Shown: piece after piece, positions 55,601 through 64,000 of the stretch
Layout: each line of letters begins with the position of its first letter
Numbering within the stretch: position 1 is the first letter of the stretch
From: Capitulum mitella
Lineage: Eukaryota; Arthropoda; Thecostraca; Pollicipedomorpha; Pollicipedidae
Direction of reading: 5' to 3'
Assembly: GCA_030062745.1 (NCBI GenBank)
Contig: CP099848.1
Span: 6,896,501 to 6,960,500 of the forward strand
Length of the DNA stretch: 64,000 bases
Translations under genes and position numbers: made by a program
Notes under the pieces: generated by a model
What the model saw: only the letters and a program-made list of their open reading frames with translations
Database searches by the model: none
Told to the model about the DNA's origin: nothing

Positions 55601-58600
55601 AGCTGATCGTGGCTTCGGGATTACTTACGGTTTTCAATACTGCCCAGCATTCACTGTTTGCATTATTGCAATGTATGTACAGCATTGCATGCCCAGAATT
55701 CGTTGCAGACGATTACGACGTTAGTTTGCTGGTTATTGCGGCGTTTTAAGAAAGCACCGAATGCCTGAGCTTATCTGGTGTGAACTTAATGATAGTATGT
55801 TGGGGAAGTCCGCTGGAGCACGCATTTTCCACTCTCCCTTTAAGTCGTATTTAGCTTTAAACAAACGCCTGCCGACATGTGTCGGTGCTGACCGTGCGTG
55901 CGCGATGGCCCTGTGTCTCTGACGGCGATCGGTCCGGTGTGGGGTCTCAGTGGCTGCCGGAGAGTGCCCGCTTCCACGCGGCCAGCGGCCAGTCGGAGAG
56001 GGCGCTCAGCACGCTCAAACAGCTGGCCGACGACAACGGCAAGCCGATGCTGCTGGGCCGGCTGACCGTGGACGACGTGAGCACGGTGCGGCGCGGCGCT
56101 GTGCGCGACCTGCTGGTGCCCGAGCTGCGCACCACCACCCTGCTGCTCTGGTTCATATGGTGAGTGGTGACCTGCTGGTGCCCGGACTGCACGTCACCAC
56201 ACTGCTGCTCTGGTTCATCTGGTGAGTGGTGATCTGTTGGTGCTCGAGCTGCTCACCACCACCCTGGTGCCCTGGTTCATCTGGTGAGCGGTGACCGGAT
56301 GGTGCCCGAACTGCGCGTCACCGCCCTGCTGCTATCGAGTGTACGGTGCGCCGTGCCGGTAAAGGGTGGTCACTGGATGTTCAAAGTTTACGGGATTGTA
56401 CGCTGTCGGGTTGTGCGTACTGTGGGCATGCGCCTTGTCTGTATTGGAACTGGGGTGGTGAGCGGTGATGAGATGAAACGGAGCGGAGATGAACTCGTGA
56501 AACGGCAGAGTGGGCTGACAGATTTCATGGAGAGTTCGGGGCTACGTGATGGAGTTGGCTTGTGTAAAGAGGTGCATATATTCCGATCTTGTTTTTAGGA
56601 ATGTTTATTTGTCCTTGTCTTGAAGATGTGGTGGGGCTGGGAGTTTTGTAATCGTCATTTTCTGTTCGGTGGTGAGAATGCCGGATGCCAGATACATATT
56701 GGATTGTTTCATGCTCACCTTACGTGGTGATATCCGTGTTCGTCCCCAGGTGGTCCAGCGCCTTCTGCTATTACGGCATTGTCTTGATGACTACAGAGCT
56801 GTTCGAGCTCTCCGAAGAGGATCTGTGCAGCGCTCCACAAGGCTGGGAGGGCGCGGAGGTGGGTTGTAGGATCTGTGCAGCGCTCCACAGGGCTGGGAGG
56901 GCGCGGAGGTGGGTTGTAGGATCTGTGCAGCGCTCCACAGGGCTGGGAGGGTGCGGAGGTGGGTTGTAGGATCTGTGCAGCGCTCCACAGGACTGGGAGG
57001 GCGCGGAGGTGGGTTGTAGGATCTGTGCAGCGCTCCACAAGGCTGGGAGGGTCAGGTGGGTTGTAGGATCTGTGCAGCGCTCCACAAGGCTGGGAGGGCG
57101 CGGAGGTGGGTTGTAGGATCTGTGCAGCGCTCCACAAGGCTGGGAGGGCGCGGAGGTGGGTTGTAGGATCTGTGCAGCGCTCCACAGGGCTGGGAGGGTG
57201 CGGAGGTGGGTTGTAGGATCTGTGCAGCGCTCCACAGGGCTGGGAGGGCGCGGAGGTGGGTTGTAGGATCTGTGCAGCGCTCCACAGGGCTGGGAGGGCG
57301 CGGAGGTGGGTTGTAGGATCTGTGCAGCGCTCCACAAGGCTGGGAGGGCGCGGAGGTGGGTTGTAGGATCTTTGCAGCGCTCCACGGGGCTGGGAGGGCG
57401 CGGAGGTGGGTTGGAGGATCAGTGCAGCGCTCCGTAGGCCTGAGAGCGCGCGGAGGTGGGTCGTAAGATCTCTAGCGGATCCGCGGAGGCCGAATACGCT
57501 GACCTTGGGTCGCAGATATGGGTGCTGCTATATTTTATTTTGGGGTGGGGGGGGGGCGGGGAGGAGGGAAATATGACGAGATTTTAAGAAACGCAGTATG
57601 TGAAGAAGAAATCCCTGATAGAGTCTTAAAAAGACGCAAATCGACGAGCATAATGTAGGACTAGTGTGCTTTTCTCCGTAAAAAAATGTTATTATTCTAG
57701 CCCCAGGAAATGTCAGTGACTTATGTTGTTCTTCATAATGTTGTTTCTTGTGGTAATGTATTCCTATGTGTTCATGGTCTTCCCGAAAAGTGAACAAGTG
57801 ACTGTAAGATATCTTATTGCCATTTCTTGTAGTCAAGAGTAAACCAAGTGTATTGTTCTCTCAGGTGTGCCAGGCTTCTTGCAAGACGCTGGAACAAGAG
57901 GATTACATCGACCTATTGTGGACTACTCTGGCCGAATTTCCAGGTATTTCGTAAGACCTGAAGGATATTTTGCAGGCATTTCATCCCATCTTATTTATTA
58001 GTATGGTTTCCTAACTTGCAGGAGACACGTTTTGGCATCGTATTAGGGTCTTTCTGCATGCACATTGCTCTCATTTGTCTTTCTTCCAGGGATATTTTTC
58101 ACGGTCCTAATTATTGAAAAGTTCGGCCGGAAGAAGACGATGGCGACGGAGTTCCTAATCTACACGCTGGCCATCTTCACGCTCTTCTTCTGTGTTAAGA
58201 GGTAAGTGTCTGCAATGTTTTCCTCAGCGATTCGGTGGAAATGATCTTTTTGGTTGGGTCTGAGGCTGAGGGGAACTTCAACTGTCGACAAGCAATGGTT
58301 TGAGGCGTAATGGTCCCTGATCTACTTCTGGTTGTTTGGAACGTCCGACTAGTATAGCTTCATTCCGAATACGGTTGTTTTTAATAAACTTATCACTGTG
58401 TTGCTTAAGTTATGCTTAAGATTAAAATCCATGCCAAGCAGAATGTTGCGTGGACCTTAAGTCCACCACGGATCGTACATTGCGTAACGTCGTGATGCTG
58501 TGTGGAAAGTAAATGAAGCATTTGAAAGACTTCTAGTGTTCTGCTTGGGGGTGTCATTTGTACTGTCAGGGTCAAAAGTCAAATGTGTTGAATGGGACGG

Positions 58601-61408
58601 ATGTGTACAGCAGAACTTTCTTTTTTGTGTCCTCTGTGGGGAGTACTGACGAAGTCTTTGTGTCTCAGGCGAGCACAAAGATGCTGCGGTTTTCCTGCTG
58701 TTTCGGCTGGGCATTAATGTCACTGAATGTCTCAGGCACGTGGTCCTGATGGTGCCTCTGTGTTTCAGTCTGGCGGTACTGACGGCGACGCTCTGTGTTC
58801 CAGCCGGGCGATACTGATGGTGCCTCTGTGTTTCTGCCGGGCGGTACTGACGGTGCCTCTGTGTTTCAGCCGGGCGGTACTGACGGTGACGCTGTTTGTG
58901 TGCCGTGGCATGATCGCTGGAGTGTTCCAGGCGGCCTATGTCTACACACCGGAGGTAGGTGCTCATCGGACCCCAGATGAAGTCGAAACGTCTTGGAATT
59001 TTTGTGTTCAGCACCTCGAGTAAAAATATTGCGAAGTATTACGTGTTGCATGTATCTGTTACGCGTCTGTAGATTACTTTGATCCTTTCTGATGTTTGCT
59101 TGACATTACATTCTCGAAGAATCGAAAACAATGCCGAATGACGAGGCTGGTAAGACCCTGTGCTTTTTTTACCTGAATTCTATCGCTTTTTCGATGAAGT
59201 GTGTTCGTATGTTTCGTCCAGCAGAGGACAGTCGGTCTCGTGCTCACCGCAGACTGGTGTTGACCGGGTCCGGCGGTTGCAGGTGTACCCGACCACCCTG
59301 CGCTCGGTGGGAGTGGGCACGTGCAGTGGATTTGCCCGGCTGGGCGCCATGTTGACGCCCCTGATTGCCCAGGTCAGTTCAGGTCACCGTGGTGGGGTCA
59401 CCTGCCCGACGGCCTGCCCTGCCCGCGCATATGTCGTGCCTGCCCTTAAGCGTGACATGTAAATGTGTGGCATGAAAATTGTTTTGTCATTCCTCCCCCA
59501 GAACAAAACGGAAAGGTCCTGCAGCCACTGGGCGTAGATTCTGGTGAGCTTGGAAATTCGAACTACCAGTAAGGCGCCTTGTGGGGCGCAGGAAGAGAAA
59601 GGCTTTCCTCGTTGTTCCATGCATTATTGCTCGTTCTTGGTTTTTGCATTACGACTGGACGTTTATCGGCCTATTTCAGTATTCTACATCCGACGAATTG
59701 CGTGGTTGAACGTGACACGCGGCTGTAGGATTGTTCGCTTCCAATTCTGAAGGGTTCACAAACATCCATAAAAAATGGTCAAAGAGCGATATCACGTATA
59801 GTGACTCCCGGAATAGTTATGTGAAAAAAGAGAGGGCAAGGCAACGCATGGCAAGTAAAATTACGTGCGATTTAAAGAACTGGCTTATCGTCTAGCGAGA
59901 CTTTCATGATCCAGTGCCCAGTGGTTGCGAAGTTATCAGCCAGCTGCGGGCGTTGTGGCCGGGCCAATCATCGGACCACACAGACGGTGATCGGACGGCG
60001 GCCGTACAGGGCCAGACGCAGCGTTTGCGGAGGGTCGGCCGATGGTCTTCCGTCTCTGGGCGGGACTGGGGGTAGGACCCCAGCGGGAGGGAAGTCCCTG
60101 CTCGATCCCGCGGTTTCCGGTGGGCGCGTCCGTGCCGTCTGAGACGCCGAGAGCTGCTGTCGGAGGGGAAGCGGAGACTGACAGCCGTGTGATCGGGAGG
60201 CTGACACGGACGGCCGACCGGATGAAATCGCGGCGTTTCCGAGTCCTGGCGAAGGCGTGGTGATGGTGACGATACAGCCAGCGCTGAGGTAGCTGAGAAC
60301 CTGTGGGACCGACCGAAGAGTTGTGGAGGGAACTGTGGGTAAATTTGGCTTAGTGTGACAGAAATGTCTTGCGAGTCGGTGCCATTTACTGCCCCTGGGA
60401 TATAGTCCGACGTGGTGCCATCATGCAACATCATTGGGAATCCGATCGGGTGATCCGGTCGGGTGTCGTATGCCACCATTGTGACGTGGTCTGATGTGGC
60501 ACCAGTGTGACGTGGTCTGATGTTGGCCGTCACCAGAATTTGGTGCGGAACTCTGTACAGAAGGCGGTACTGGTGTACGGCGGGCTGGCCATGGCCAACA
60601 TGATAGCCGCCCTCTGCCTGAAATCGGAGACCGGAGGAAGGCAGATGCTGTGAGGAGGATCGGCCACCTCAGGAGACCTGCCTGCGTCCTGCGTCCGCCG
60701 TCCTCGGTATATGCTCCTCTCCTGTTCCTCCCTTACCGCTGTTTAACTCTGTGGTATCCTCGCTGTTTTCGTCCGATAAGCCTCGTAATGGGTTATTATA
60801 TATTATATCGGGTTATTTATATTTGTATTTGCTGTGCCTTTCGGTTACGCAGGTCAGGCGCGTTACTGCAGCTACCCGTCCTGGCCGCAGCTGCAGTAGA
60901 CTGTGTTCCATTCGTCCAGCGCGTGTTTCTCCGACCCGTTTAAGCCGCCAGAAAGCAGCGCCTCGGCCCCGCCCACCGCTCAGAGACGATTGTTCTGAGT
61001 ATTCAGAAGGGCCTCTGCTGCAATTTCTGTGTAAAACATCGTCTTTTTCAGGCAAGCCAAGACCAAAAAGGTCGTGTGATTCGTCGTTTGGAAATCTGTG
61101 TCCGTCGCAAGGGCAAAAAAAAAAATCCGCACTCGGAAATACAACCCGCAGTGGAAGTCCATCCCCCAGTCGGATCTCGTCTGCGATGCGCTGCCGCCGC
61201 CGTGTCTGATGTAACGCCATCACCATCCGATGTGCCAGCAGCGTCCCTGTGTCGCCAGGTGCTGATCTACCGTTCGCCGTTCGCCAGCGTGCTGGTGTAC
61301 GGCGCGGTGGCGCTGGCGGCCTGCGTGGGCTGCTTGCTGCTGCCGATAGAGACCCGCGGCCGCCCGCTCCAGGACACCCATCTGACCTCGCGCGACGACC
61401 TGCACTGA
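52476..61408 (+). CDS. SVOP: SVOP-type major facilitator transporter, twelve exons with two alternative last exons
   Basis: Twelve exons join in consistent phase into about 521 residues, close to vertebrate SVOP. The family (synaptic vesicle 2-related proteins) has twelve helices and sits in vesicle membranes of neurons; substrates are poorly defined. Conserved blocks in order: [45 protein letters not shown] (MFS motif A), [107 protein letters not shown] (second motif A), [20 protein letters not shown], and [14 protein letters not shown]. The start ATG at 52476 is preceded by an acceptor-like sequence, so a 5' untranslated exon is likely. Minisatellites overlap or abut six splice junctions. 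A CpG-free block lies upstream. The call as SVOP rather than SVOPL or SV2 rests on block similarity and absence of the long SV2 lumenal loop. Confidence 0.92.
52905..53170 (+). repeat. Minisatellite abutting the exon 2 acceptor
   Basis: Units of roughly 36-40 bases (GCCTGCCACAGCAGACACGT and variants with CTCCCGTCACTCTGT) recur about six times. CAGACACGT, which occurs in the unit, is also the true acceptor and exon start at 53185-53193. Confidence 0.85.
53188..53444 (+). CDS. SVOP: SVOP-like exon 2
   Basis: The acceptor CCCGGCAG ends at 53187 and the donor GTACGT starts at 53445. It encodes the conserved entry [18 protein letters not shown], the first helix with [13 protein letters not shown], and the second helix leading to [11 protein letters not shown], the MFS motif between helices 2 and 3. 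Confidence 0.95.
53870..54280 (+). repeat. Minisatellite in intron 2 reaching the exon 3 acceptor
   Basis: Units such as TCTGCCGCCGCTGACCGTCT, in part organised in roughly 100-base blocks that repeat (GACTGACCCCCGTTGACATA twice), fill the end of the intron. A 286-residue minus-strand frame (54657-53797) is a shadow of it. Confidence 0.85.
54282..54406 (+). CDS. SVOP: SVOP-like exon 3
   Basis: The acceptor CCTCGGCAG ends at 54281 and the donor GTGAGT starts at 54407. It encodes helix 3 ([19 protein letters not shown]) and helix 4 ([18 protein letters not shown]). It leaves in phase 2. Confidence 0.93.
54407..54962. other. SVOP-like intron 3
   Basis: A GC-rich start then ordinary sequence; no extra exon supported. 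Confidence 0.55.
54963..55026 (+). CDS. SVOP: SVOP-like exon 4
   Basis: A 64-base exon between CATTTCAG and GTAAGT. It encodes [20 protein letters not shown] and a final Glu, almost identical to the same segment in animal SVOP (loop and start of helix 5). Confidence 0.95.
55361..55486 (+). CDS. SVOP: SVOP-like exon 5
   Basis: The acceptor GCCGGCAG ends at 55360 and the donor GTCAGT starts at 55487. It encodes [19 protein letters not shown] and [19 protein letters not shown], helices 5 and 6. Confidence 0.95.
55951..56159 (+). CDS. SVOP: SVOP-like exon 6
   Basis: The acceptor GGTCTCAG ends at 55950 and the first donor GTGAGT starts at 56160. It encodes [20 protein letters not shown], the central cytosolic loop ([17 protein letters not shown]), [18 protein letters not shown] and the start of helix 7. 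Its 3' end is the first unit of a tandem repeat. Confidence 0.95.
56107..56340 (+). repeat. 62 bp tandem repeat that duplicates the end of exon 6 and its donor
   Basis: Units start at 56107, 56169, 56231 and 56293 (the last partial). Each contains the coding end and the donor: GTGAGT, GTGAGT, GTGAGC, with the fourth lost. Only the first donor keeps the frame; reading past it meets TGA at 56161. Confidence 0.92.
56341..56749. other. Rest of SVOP-like intron 6
   Basis: No further feature was recognised. Confidence 0.55.
56750..56858 (+). CDS. SVOP: SVOP-like exon 7
   Basis: The acceptor GTCCCCAG ends at 56749 and the first donor GTGGGT starts at 56859. It encodes [20 protein letters not shown] and [16 protein letters not shown] (helix 7 and the following lumenal loop). 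The last 40 bases are unit 1 of a 50 bp repeat. This loop is variable in the family. Confidence 0.92.
56819..57465 (+). repeat. 50 bp tandem repeat, 13 copies, spanning the exon 7 donor
   Basis: Copies start at 56819, 56869, 56919, 56969, 57019 (a 47-base copy), 57066, 57116, 57166, 57216, 57266, 57316, 57366 and 57416. Each holds the coding end of exon 7 and a GAG/GTGGGT-type donor. Copies are over 90 percent alike except the last. Two long minus-strand frames (about 205 residues) are shadows. Confidence 0.96.
57466..57864. other. Rest of SVOP-like intron 7
   Basis: It contains a poly-G run near 57541-57555. Nothing else was recognised. Confidence 0.55.
57865..57943 (+). CDS. SVOP: SVOP-like exon 8
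   Basis: The acceptor CTCTCAG ends at 57864 and the donor GTATTT starts at 57944. It encodes [19 protein letters not shown] then TTLAEFP, matching the strongly conserved EEDYMDLLWTTLSEFPG region of SVOP before helix 8. Confidence 0.94.
58090..58201 (+). CDS. SVOP: SVOP-like exon 9
   Basis: The acceptor TTCTTCCAG ends at 58089 and the donor GTAAGT starts at 58202. It encodes [19 protein letters not shown] (helix 8 and the second MFS motif) and [16 protein letters not shown] (helix 9). It ends in phase 2. Confidence 0.94.
58202..58768. other. SVOP-like intron 9
   Basis: Apart from the acceptor repeat at its end, no feature was recognised. Confidence 0.55.
58753..58902 (+). repeat. 33-35 bp tandem repeat of the exon 10 acceptor
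   Basis: Four copies of a unit of the type GTGTTTCAGCCGGGCGGTAC carry acceptor AGs before 58769, 58804 and 58870; the third copy has CTG instead of CAG. Spacing from 58804 to 58870 is 66 bases, a multiple of three, and that stretch is open in frame. Confidence 0.9.
58870..58954 (+). CDS. SVOP: SVOP-like exon 10
   Basis: Chosen acceptor GTTTCAG ends at 58869; donor GTAGGT starts at 58955. It encodes [17 protein letters not shown] (helix 10) and [11 protein letters not shown]. This start gives the same length as family members. The alternative start at 58804 would insert 22 hydrophobic residues in frame. Confidence 0.9.
58955..59282. other. SVOP-like intron 10
   Basis: No feature recognised. 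Confidence 0.55.
59283..59372 (+). CDS. SVOP: SVOP-like exon 11
   Basis: The acceptor GGTTGCAG ends at 59282 and the donor GTCAGT starts at 59373. It encodes [20 protein letters not shown] and [10 protein letters not shown] (helix 11), a near match to animal SVOP. Confidence 0.95.
59373..60536. other. SVOP-like intron before the alternative last exons
   Basis: A 209-residue minus-strand frame (60533-59904) is open but has no recognisable domain and no splice or start context; I treat it as GC-driven chance. A roughly 26-base duplication (TGTGACGTGGTCTGATGT, at about 60480 and 60506) lies just before the exon 12A acceptor. Confidence 0.5.
60537..60653 (+). CDS. SVOP: SVOP-like alternative last exon 12A
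   Basis: The acceptor CGTCACCAG ends at 60536; the exon is in phase 0 like exon 12B and ends in TGA at 60651-60653. It encodes [38 protein letters not shown]. It aligns with exon 12B over helix 12 (VLVYGG versus VLVYGA; ETGGR versus ETRGR) but lacks the usual LPIET block and the long tail. No AATAAA lies between it and exon 12B. Confidence 0.7.
   Translation, partial: NLVRNSVQKAVLVYGGLAMANMIAALCLKSETGGRQML
61259..61408 (+). CDS. SVOP: SVOP-like last exon 12B (canonical)
   Basis: The acceptor GTGTCGCCAG ends at 61258. It encodes [39 protein letters not shown] and [10 protein letters not shown], then TGA at 61406-61408. [11 protein letters not shown] is the standard end of SVOP and related sugar-porter type transporters, so this is taken as the canonical terminus. 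Confidence 0.93.
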   Translation: MLIYRSPFASVLVYGAVALAACVGCLLLPIETRGRPLQDTHLTSRDDLH

Positions 61409-62233
61409 CCGGGATTTAAGAGCAGGCGTTGTCGAGGACCGTGCTGCCACGGCGCGGTGACCTTCGGTGGCATTGCCTTCACTGGCCGTACTGTCAGAGG
61501 GTGGTAATCTTCTCTGACCCGGACATAAGGGCAGGTCGAGACTCCGTGCTGAGCTGGGCCTCAAGGTGTACTTACAGCTGTATCCCTGTCAGTTTTGCGT
61601 GACCCCGAGCGGTCTCTGTCCGTCCAGACATCGCATTACGGCTGTCTGTGCAAACGGTACCTCCAGTAGCGATGGTTGCCGGGTTGCTTTTAAGAATGCC
61701 ACCTTTGCTGATTCTTCCTGACGGCCTGTGCTCAGGCTGCCGACTTGGGCGGGACCACAGCTGGTGAAGCTGTGAAATGTGATCGTGCGACCGTCTTCGT
61801 TCGCACAGCTGCCGGCCGCTCGTGGCGAACACTGCGTGCAGCTGGCCTGAACTGCCCCCCCCCCCCCTCCCGGCTCTCTTATGCCGCGCAATCGCGCCCG
61901 TGAAACAACGAGGAACAGCGGCGTCCCCGAATTGCTTGAATCTCCCCGCAACGAAGTAGAGCTAATTGTTCACCGTGGCTTTCGTGGTGGCCGTCCCGTT
62001 CCGGGGTGGACATCGGTGGTGATGGCTTTAAGGTACCTGAGATAAGATGCGCACATGCAGCGAGGCAGCTGAAATAGGACTCAGTTATCCACTGAAAGAT
62101 CTGACGTTTCTCTACATTTCTGCGTGCACACTGAGCTGTTGTTAAATTATGTAGGTTTGTATATTTTTGTACTGGCGATTTAGTCATGGTCGTCTTGTGT
62201 GGTATCGTACTTCACCTATCGTACGGTGCTGGC

Positions 62234-62239
62234 AATAAA
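62234..62239 (+). terminator. Poly(A) signal AATAAA of the SVOP-like gene
   Basis: A canonical AATAAA about 830 bases after the exon 12B stop, followed by a T/G-rich stretch (TTGTTGCTGATTTGG). Confidence 0.6.
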
Positions 62240-64000
62240 TTGTTGCTGATTTGGATTTTTACGCCGTGTTGGACCACCAGTTTATGTTTCTGATACTTTA
62301 TGTCGTTTTTGGGGCTGTGGCGTTCACGCAGGCTCCTACTTCGTATAAATAAGGTGTGTGTACACAAAGCTGTACGAGCTTGTATCTTTTACTTCCTGCA
62401 TTACTAGCGATGTTCTGCAAGCACTCGGAGTCATGAGGAAGAGTTTCTCGCGGAAGGAGACGAAATTAACGACAATACATGGGACGCAGAAAAGCGGGAT
62501 GTAGCAGTTGCGAAATCAACTGCAACAATCACGACAGTCGCAGTTCCGCCATAGCGCGGAAAAATTGTGTTGCTAGGACGTGGAAGGAGCAAGAAGTAAT
62601 AATGCTGTAACCAGTAATAACTAGTAATAAGTAATAACCAGTAATAAGGTAATAACCAGTCTGGCTCGCAAACTATTACCCAGTGCTCTCCCACCATGGC
62701 TGGAAATTTCCGGAAAGTTCAGGAAGAGGCAAGAATGGGATGTCAGCCTATTGTTTTCTAATCACTGTGAGGGGCATAATGTTGAAAGTCAGTCAGATAG
62801 AGTCAAAGTCAAAGTCAGAAAGTCGGAACGTGCAGAGCAGGGGCGGAACTTAATAAACTTTGGAAGGGAAGATGTTACCTCTCCCAATGCTCAGTAATGA
62901 AATTATCAAGCATGAAAGGGCTGGACGCACCCCGCCCCCCCAATTGCCGGGTGATCGCCGTTTTCAATTCCGGGATTTCCGAGAAAACTGAAACCATTAA
63001 TCGAACATCAAGATAAAGTGGCCGAAATCAGATTCCCGTGCTAGAGGGGGTCGCTGCCCCAAATTTACATTCTCCTGGAGTAGAGTCTATAGGCTCTGCA
63101 ATGTCCCCACACACGTACACCATCATCATTTAATATTTAAATGATAACAATAGTAGCAATGGAAGTTATAGCCATGATAGCGTAATATTCTAATTTCCAA
63201 CATTTTTCTGGCATTGCATCGTGATACAAATAGAAATGTTCTTGTTAGCAATGCTTGTCTTCTTCGCGCGATGTTTGTCTTTAAATTTGTTATGGTCAAA
63301 AATTCAAGGACGAGGTCGTGCTGTGTTGTGCACACGGCGAGGTCGCTGCCCGTGGTGGAGATACATGGGCGTTTGTGACTTGAGGTTGTTCTTGAGAGCG
63401 CACCTTTTGAGTGACCTTCGCTGATTCAGGTACGTGAGCTTGCAAACTGATTCATTTAACCTTCTTCTACCGCCGTTACGGCCTATGCCGCGGATGGGTG
63501 GAGCCACTTCCCAAAAACTGGGGTGGGGGCATCAGAAGTTCTTTGGGACAGTCTGACCCAAAATCGGATGTGTTAACGTGAAATTGCGAAAATTGCTTGC
63601 TCTCCGATCAAGATTGGGGTGACAAAAAACCATTTGGCTAAAAGTGTAGGGGACATGTCTTCTCAGCCACCTCGGTGGCAGGGATCTATTTCACTATGTC
63701 CAGAGCGTGAAATTTGGTGAAATCATACTTTAAAAAAACATGACTATTATGATCATCTCATTTAACATGTCTCTATCATCATTAGATTCATAATTTCCAG
63801 AGAAAGCAGAATCATGAAGTCCTGACTGCAGGATATGATACAGGCTTCATAATTTATATAAGTATTTGGTTTGATGATGAATGTTTGATTTGCTTGACAA
63901 GTATTTGATGTGATTGATTGGGTAGCAAATTGATTGGTGGTGGAACATGAATATTTGATGTCATTGGTATGATTCAGCATCAAATTGTCTTGTTTACTTT
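62240..64000. other. Downstream spacer
   Basis: It includes a TAATAACCAG-type repeat at about 62595-62655, an AGTCAAAGTC run near 62787-62825 and a GCAGGGGCGGAACTT motif at 62837 that may be a hAT-like end. No gene recognised. CpG is again scarce after about 63700. Confidence 0.5.

Noticed and set aside
56715..57385. Two overlapping minus-strand frames of about 205 codons with a repeated peptide
   Set aside because: They arise because the 50 bp array has no stop in those frames. The array is explained by the duplicated exon 7 donor on the plus strand.
59904..60533. 209-codon minus-strand frame in the last SVOP-like intron
   Set aside because: No recognisable domain, no splice context and high GC; treated as chance, though expression data could change this.
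1..64000. CRISPR arrays, bacterial operons, rRNA genes
   Set aside because: None was seen; the window is eukaryotic, and the tandem repeats present have no spacer-repeat structure.

Overview
This is a eukaryotic genomic window, almost certainly from an arthropod and probably a crustacean. The evidence is split exons with matching intron phases, large introns, interstitial (TTAGG)n arrays (the canonical arthropod telomere unit), piggyBac-like, hAT-like and Tc1/mariner-like DNA elements, broken Ty3/gypsy elements, and two transporter genes that resemble animal SLC5 and SVOP family members. A barnacle would fit the GC-rich exons and AT-rich spacers, but this is inference. Most short open frames in the window are shadows.

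Layout. (1) 1.3-6.6 kb, plus strand: the 3' part of an unrecognised gene whose last four exons join in consistent phase. One intron holds a 1.29 kb piggyBac-like non-autonomous element, another a gag/retropepsin relic. (2) 6.9-9.5 kb: a transposase relic, a roughly 160 bp tandem repeat, a hairpin and a 475 bp TTAGG array. (3) 23.5-12.3 kb, minus strand: nine phase-consistent exons of a sodium/solute symporter (SLC5, SMCT-like). A second, inverted copy of the piggyBac-like element sits in its seventh intron. (4) 24-49 kb: a repeat-rich spacer with two broken Ty3/gypsy elements, hAT-like short elements, a possible LINE endonuclease scrap, two possible orphan terminal exons, a minisatellite and a perfect 28 bp palindrome. 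(5) 49.1-51.9 kb: a block almost free of CpG, interrupted by a CpG-containing foldback element with CCTAA repeats in its loop. (6) 52.5-61.4 kb, plus strand: a complete gene for an SVOP-type major facilitator transporter, with two alternative last exons and a poly(A) signal at 62,234.

The most unusual signal concerns the SVOP-like gene. Minisatellites sit on its exon-intron boundaries: units that contain a splice donor or acceptor are repeated at exons 6, 7 and 10, and repeats abut the acceptors of exons 2, 3 and 12A. At exon 10 one upstream acceptor would add 22 codons in frame. At exons 6 and 7 only the first donor keeps the frame. The SLC5 gene shows a milder case: a 20 bp tandem duplication of its first donor, where the intronic copy has lost the GT. 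The two genes are unrelated in orientation and show no sign of a shared pathway beyond membrane transport.
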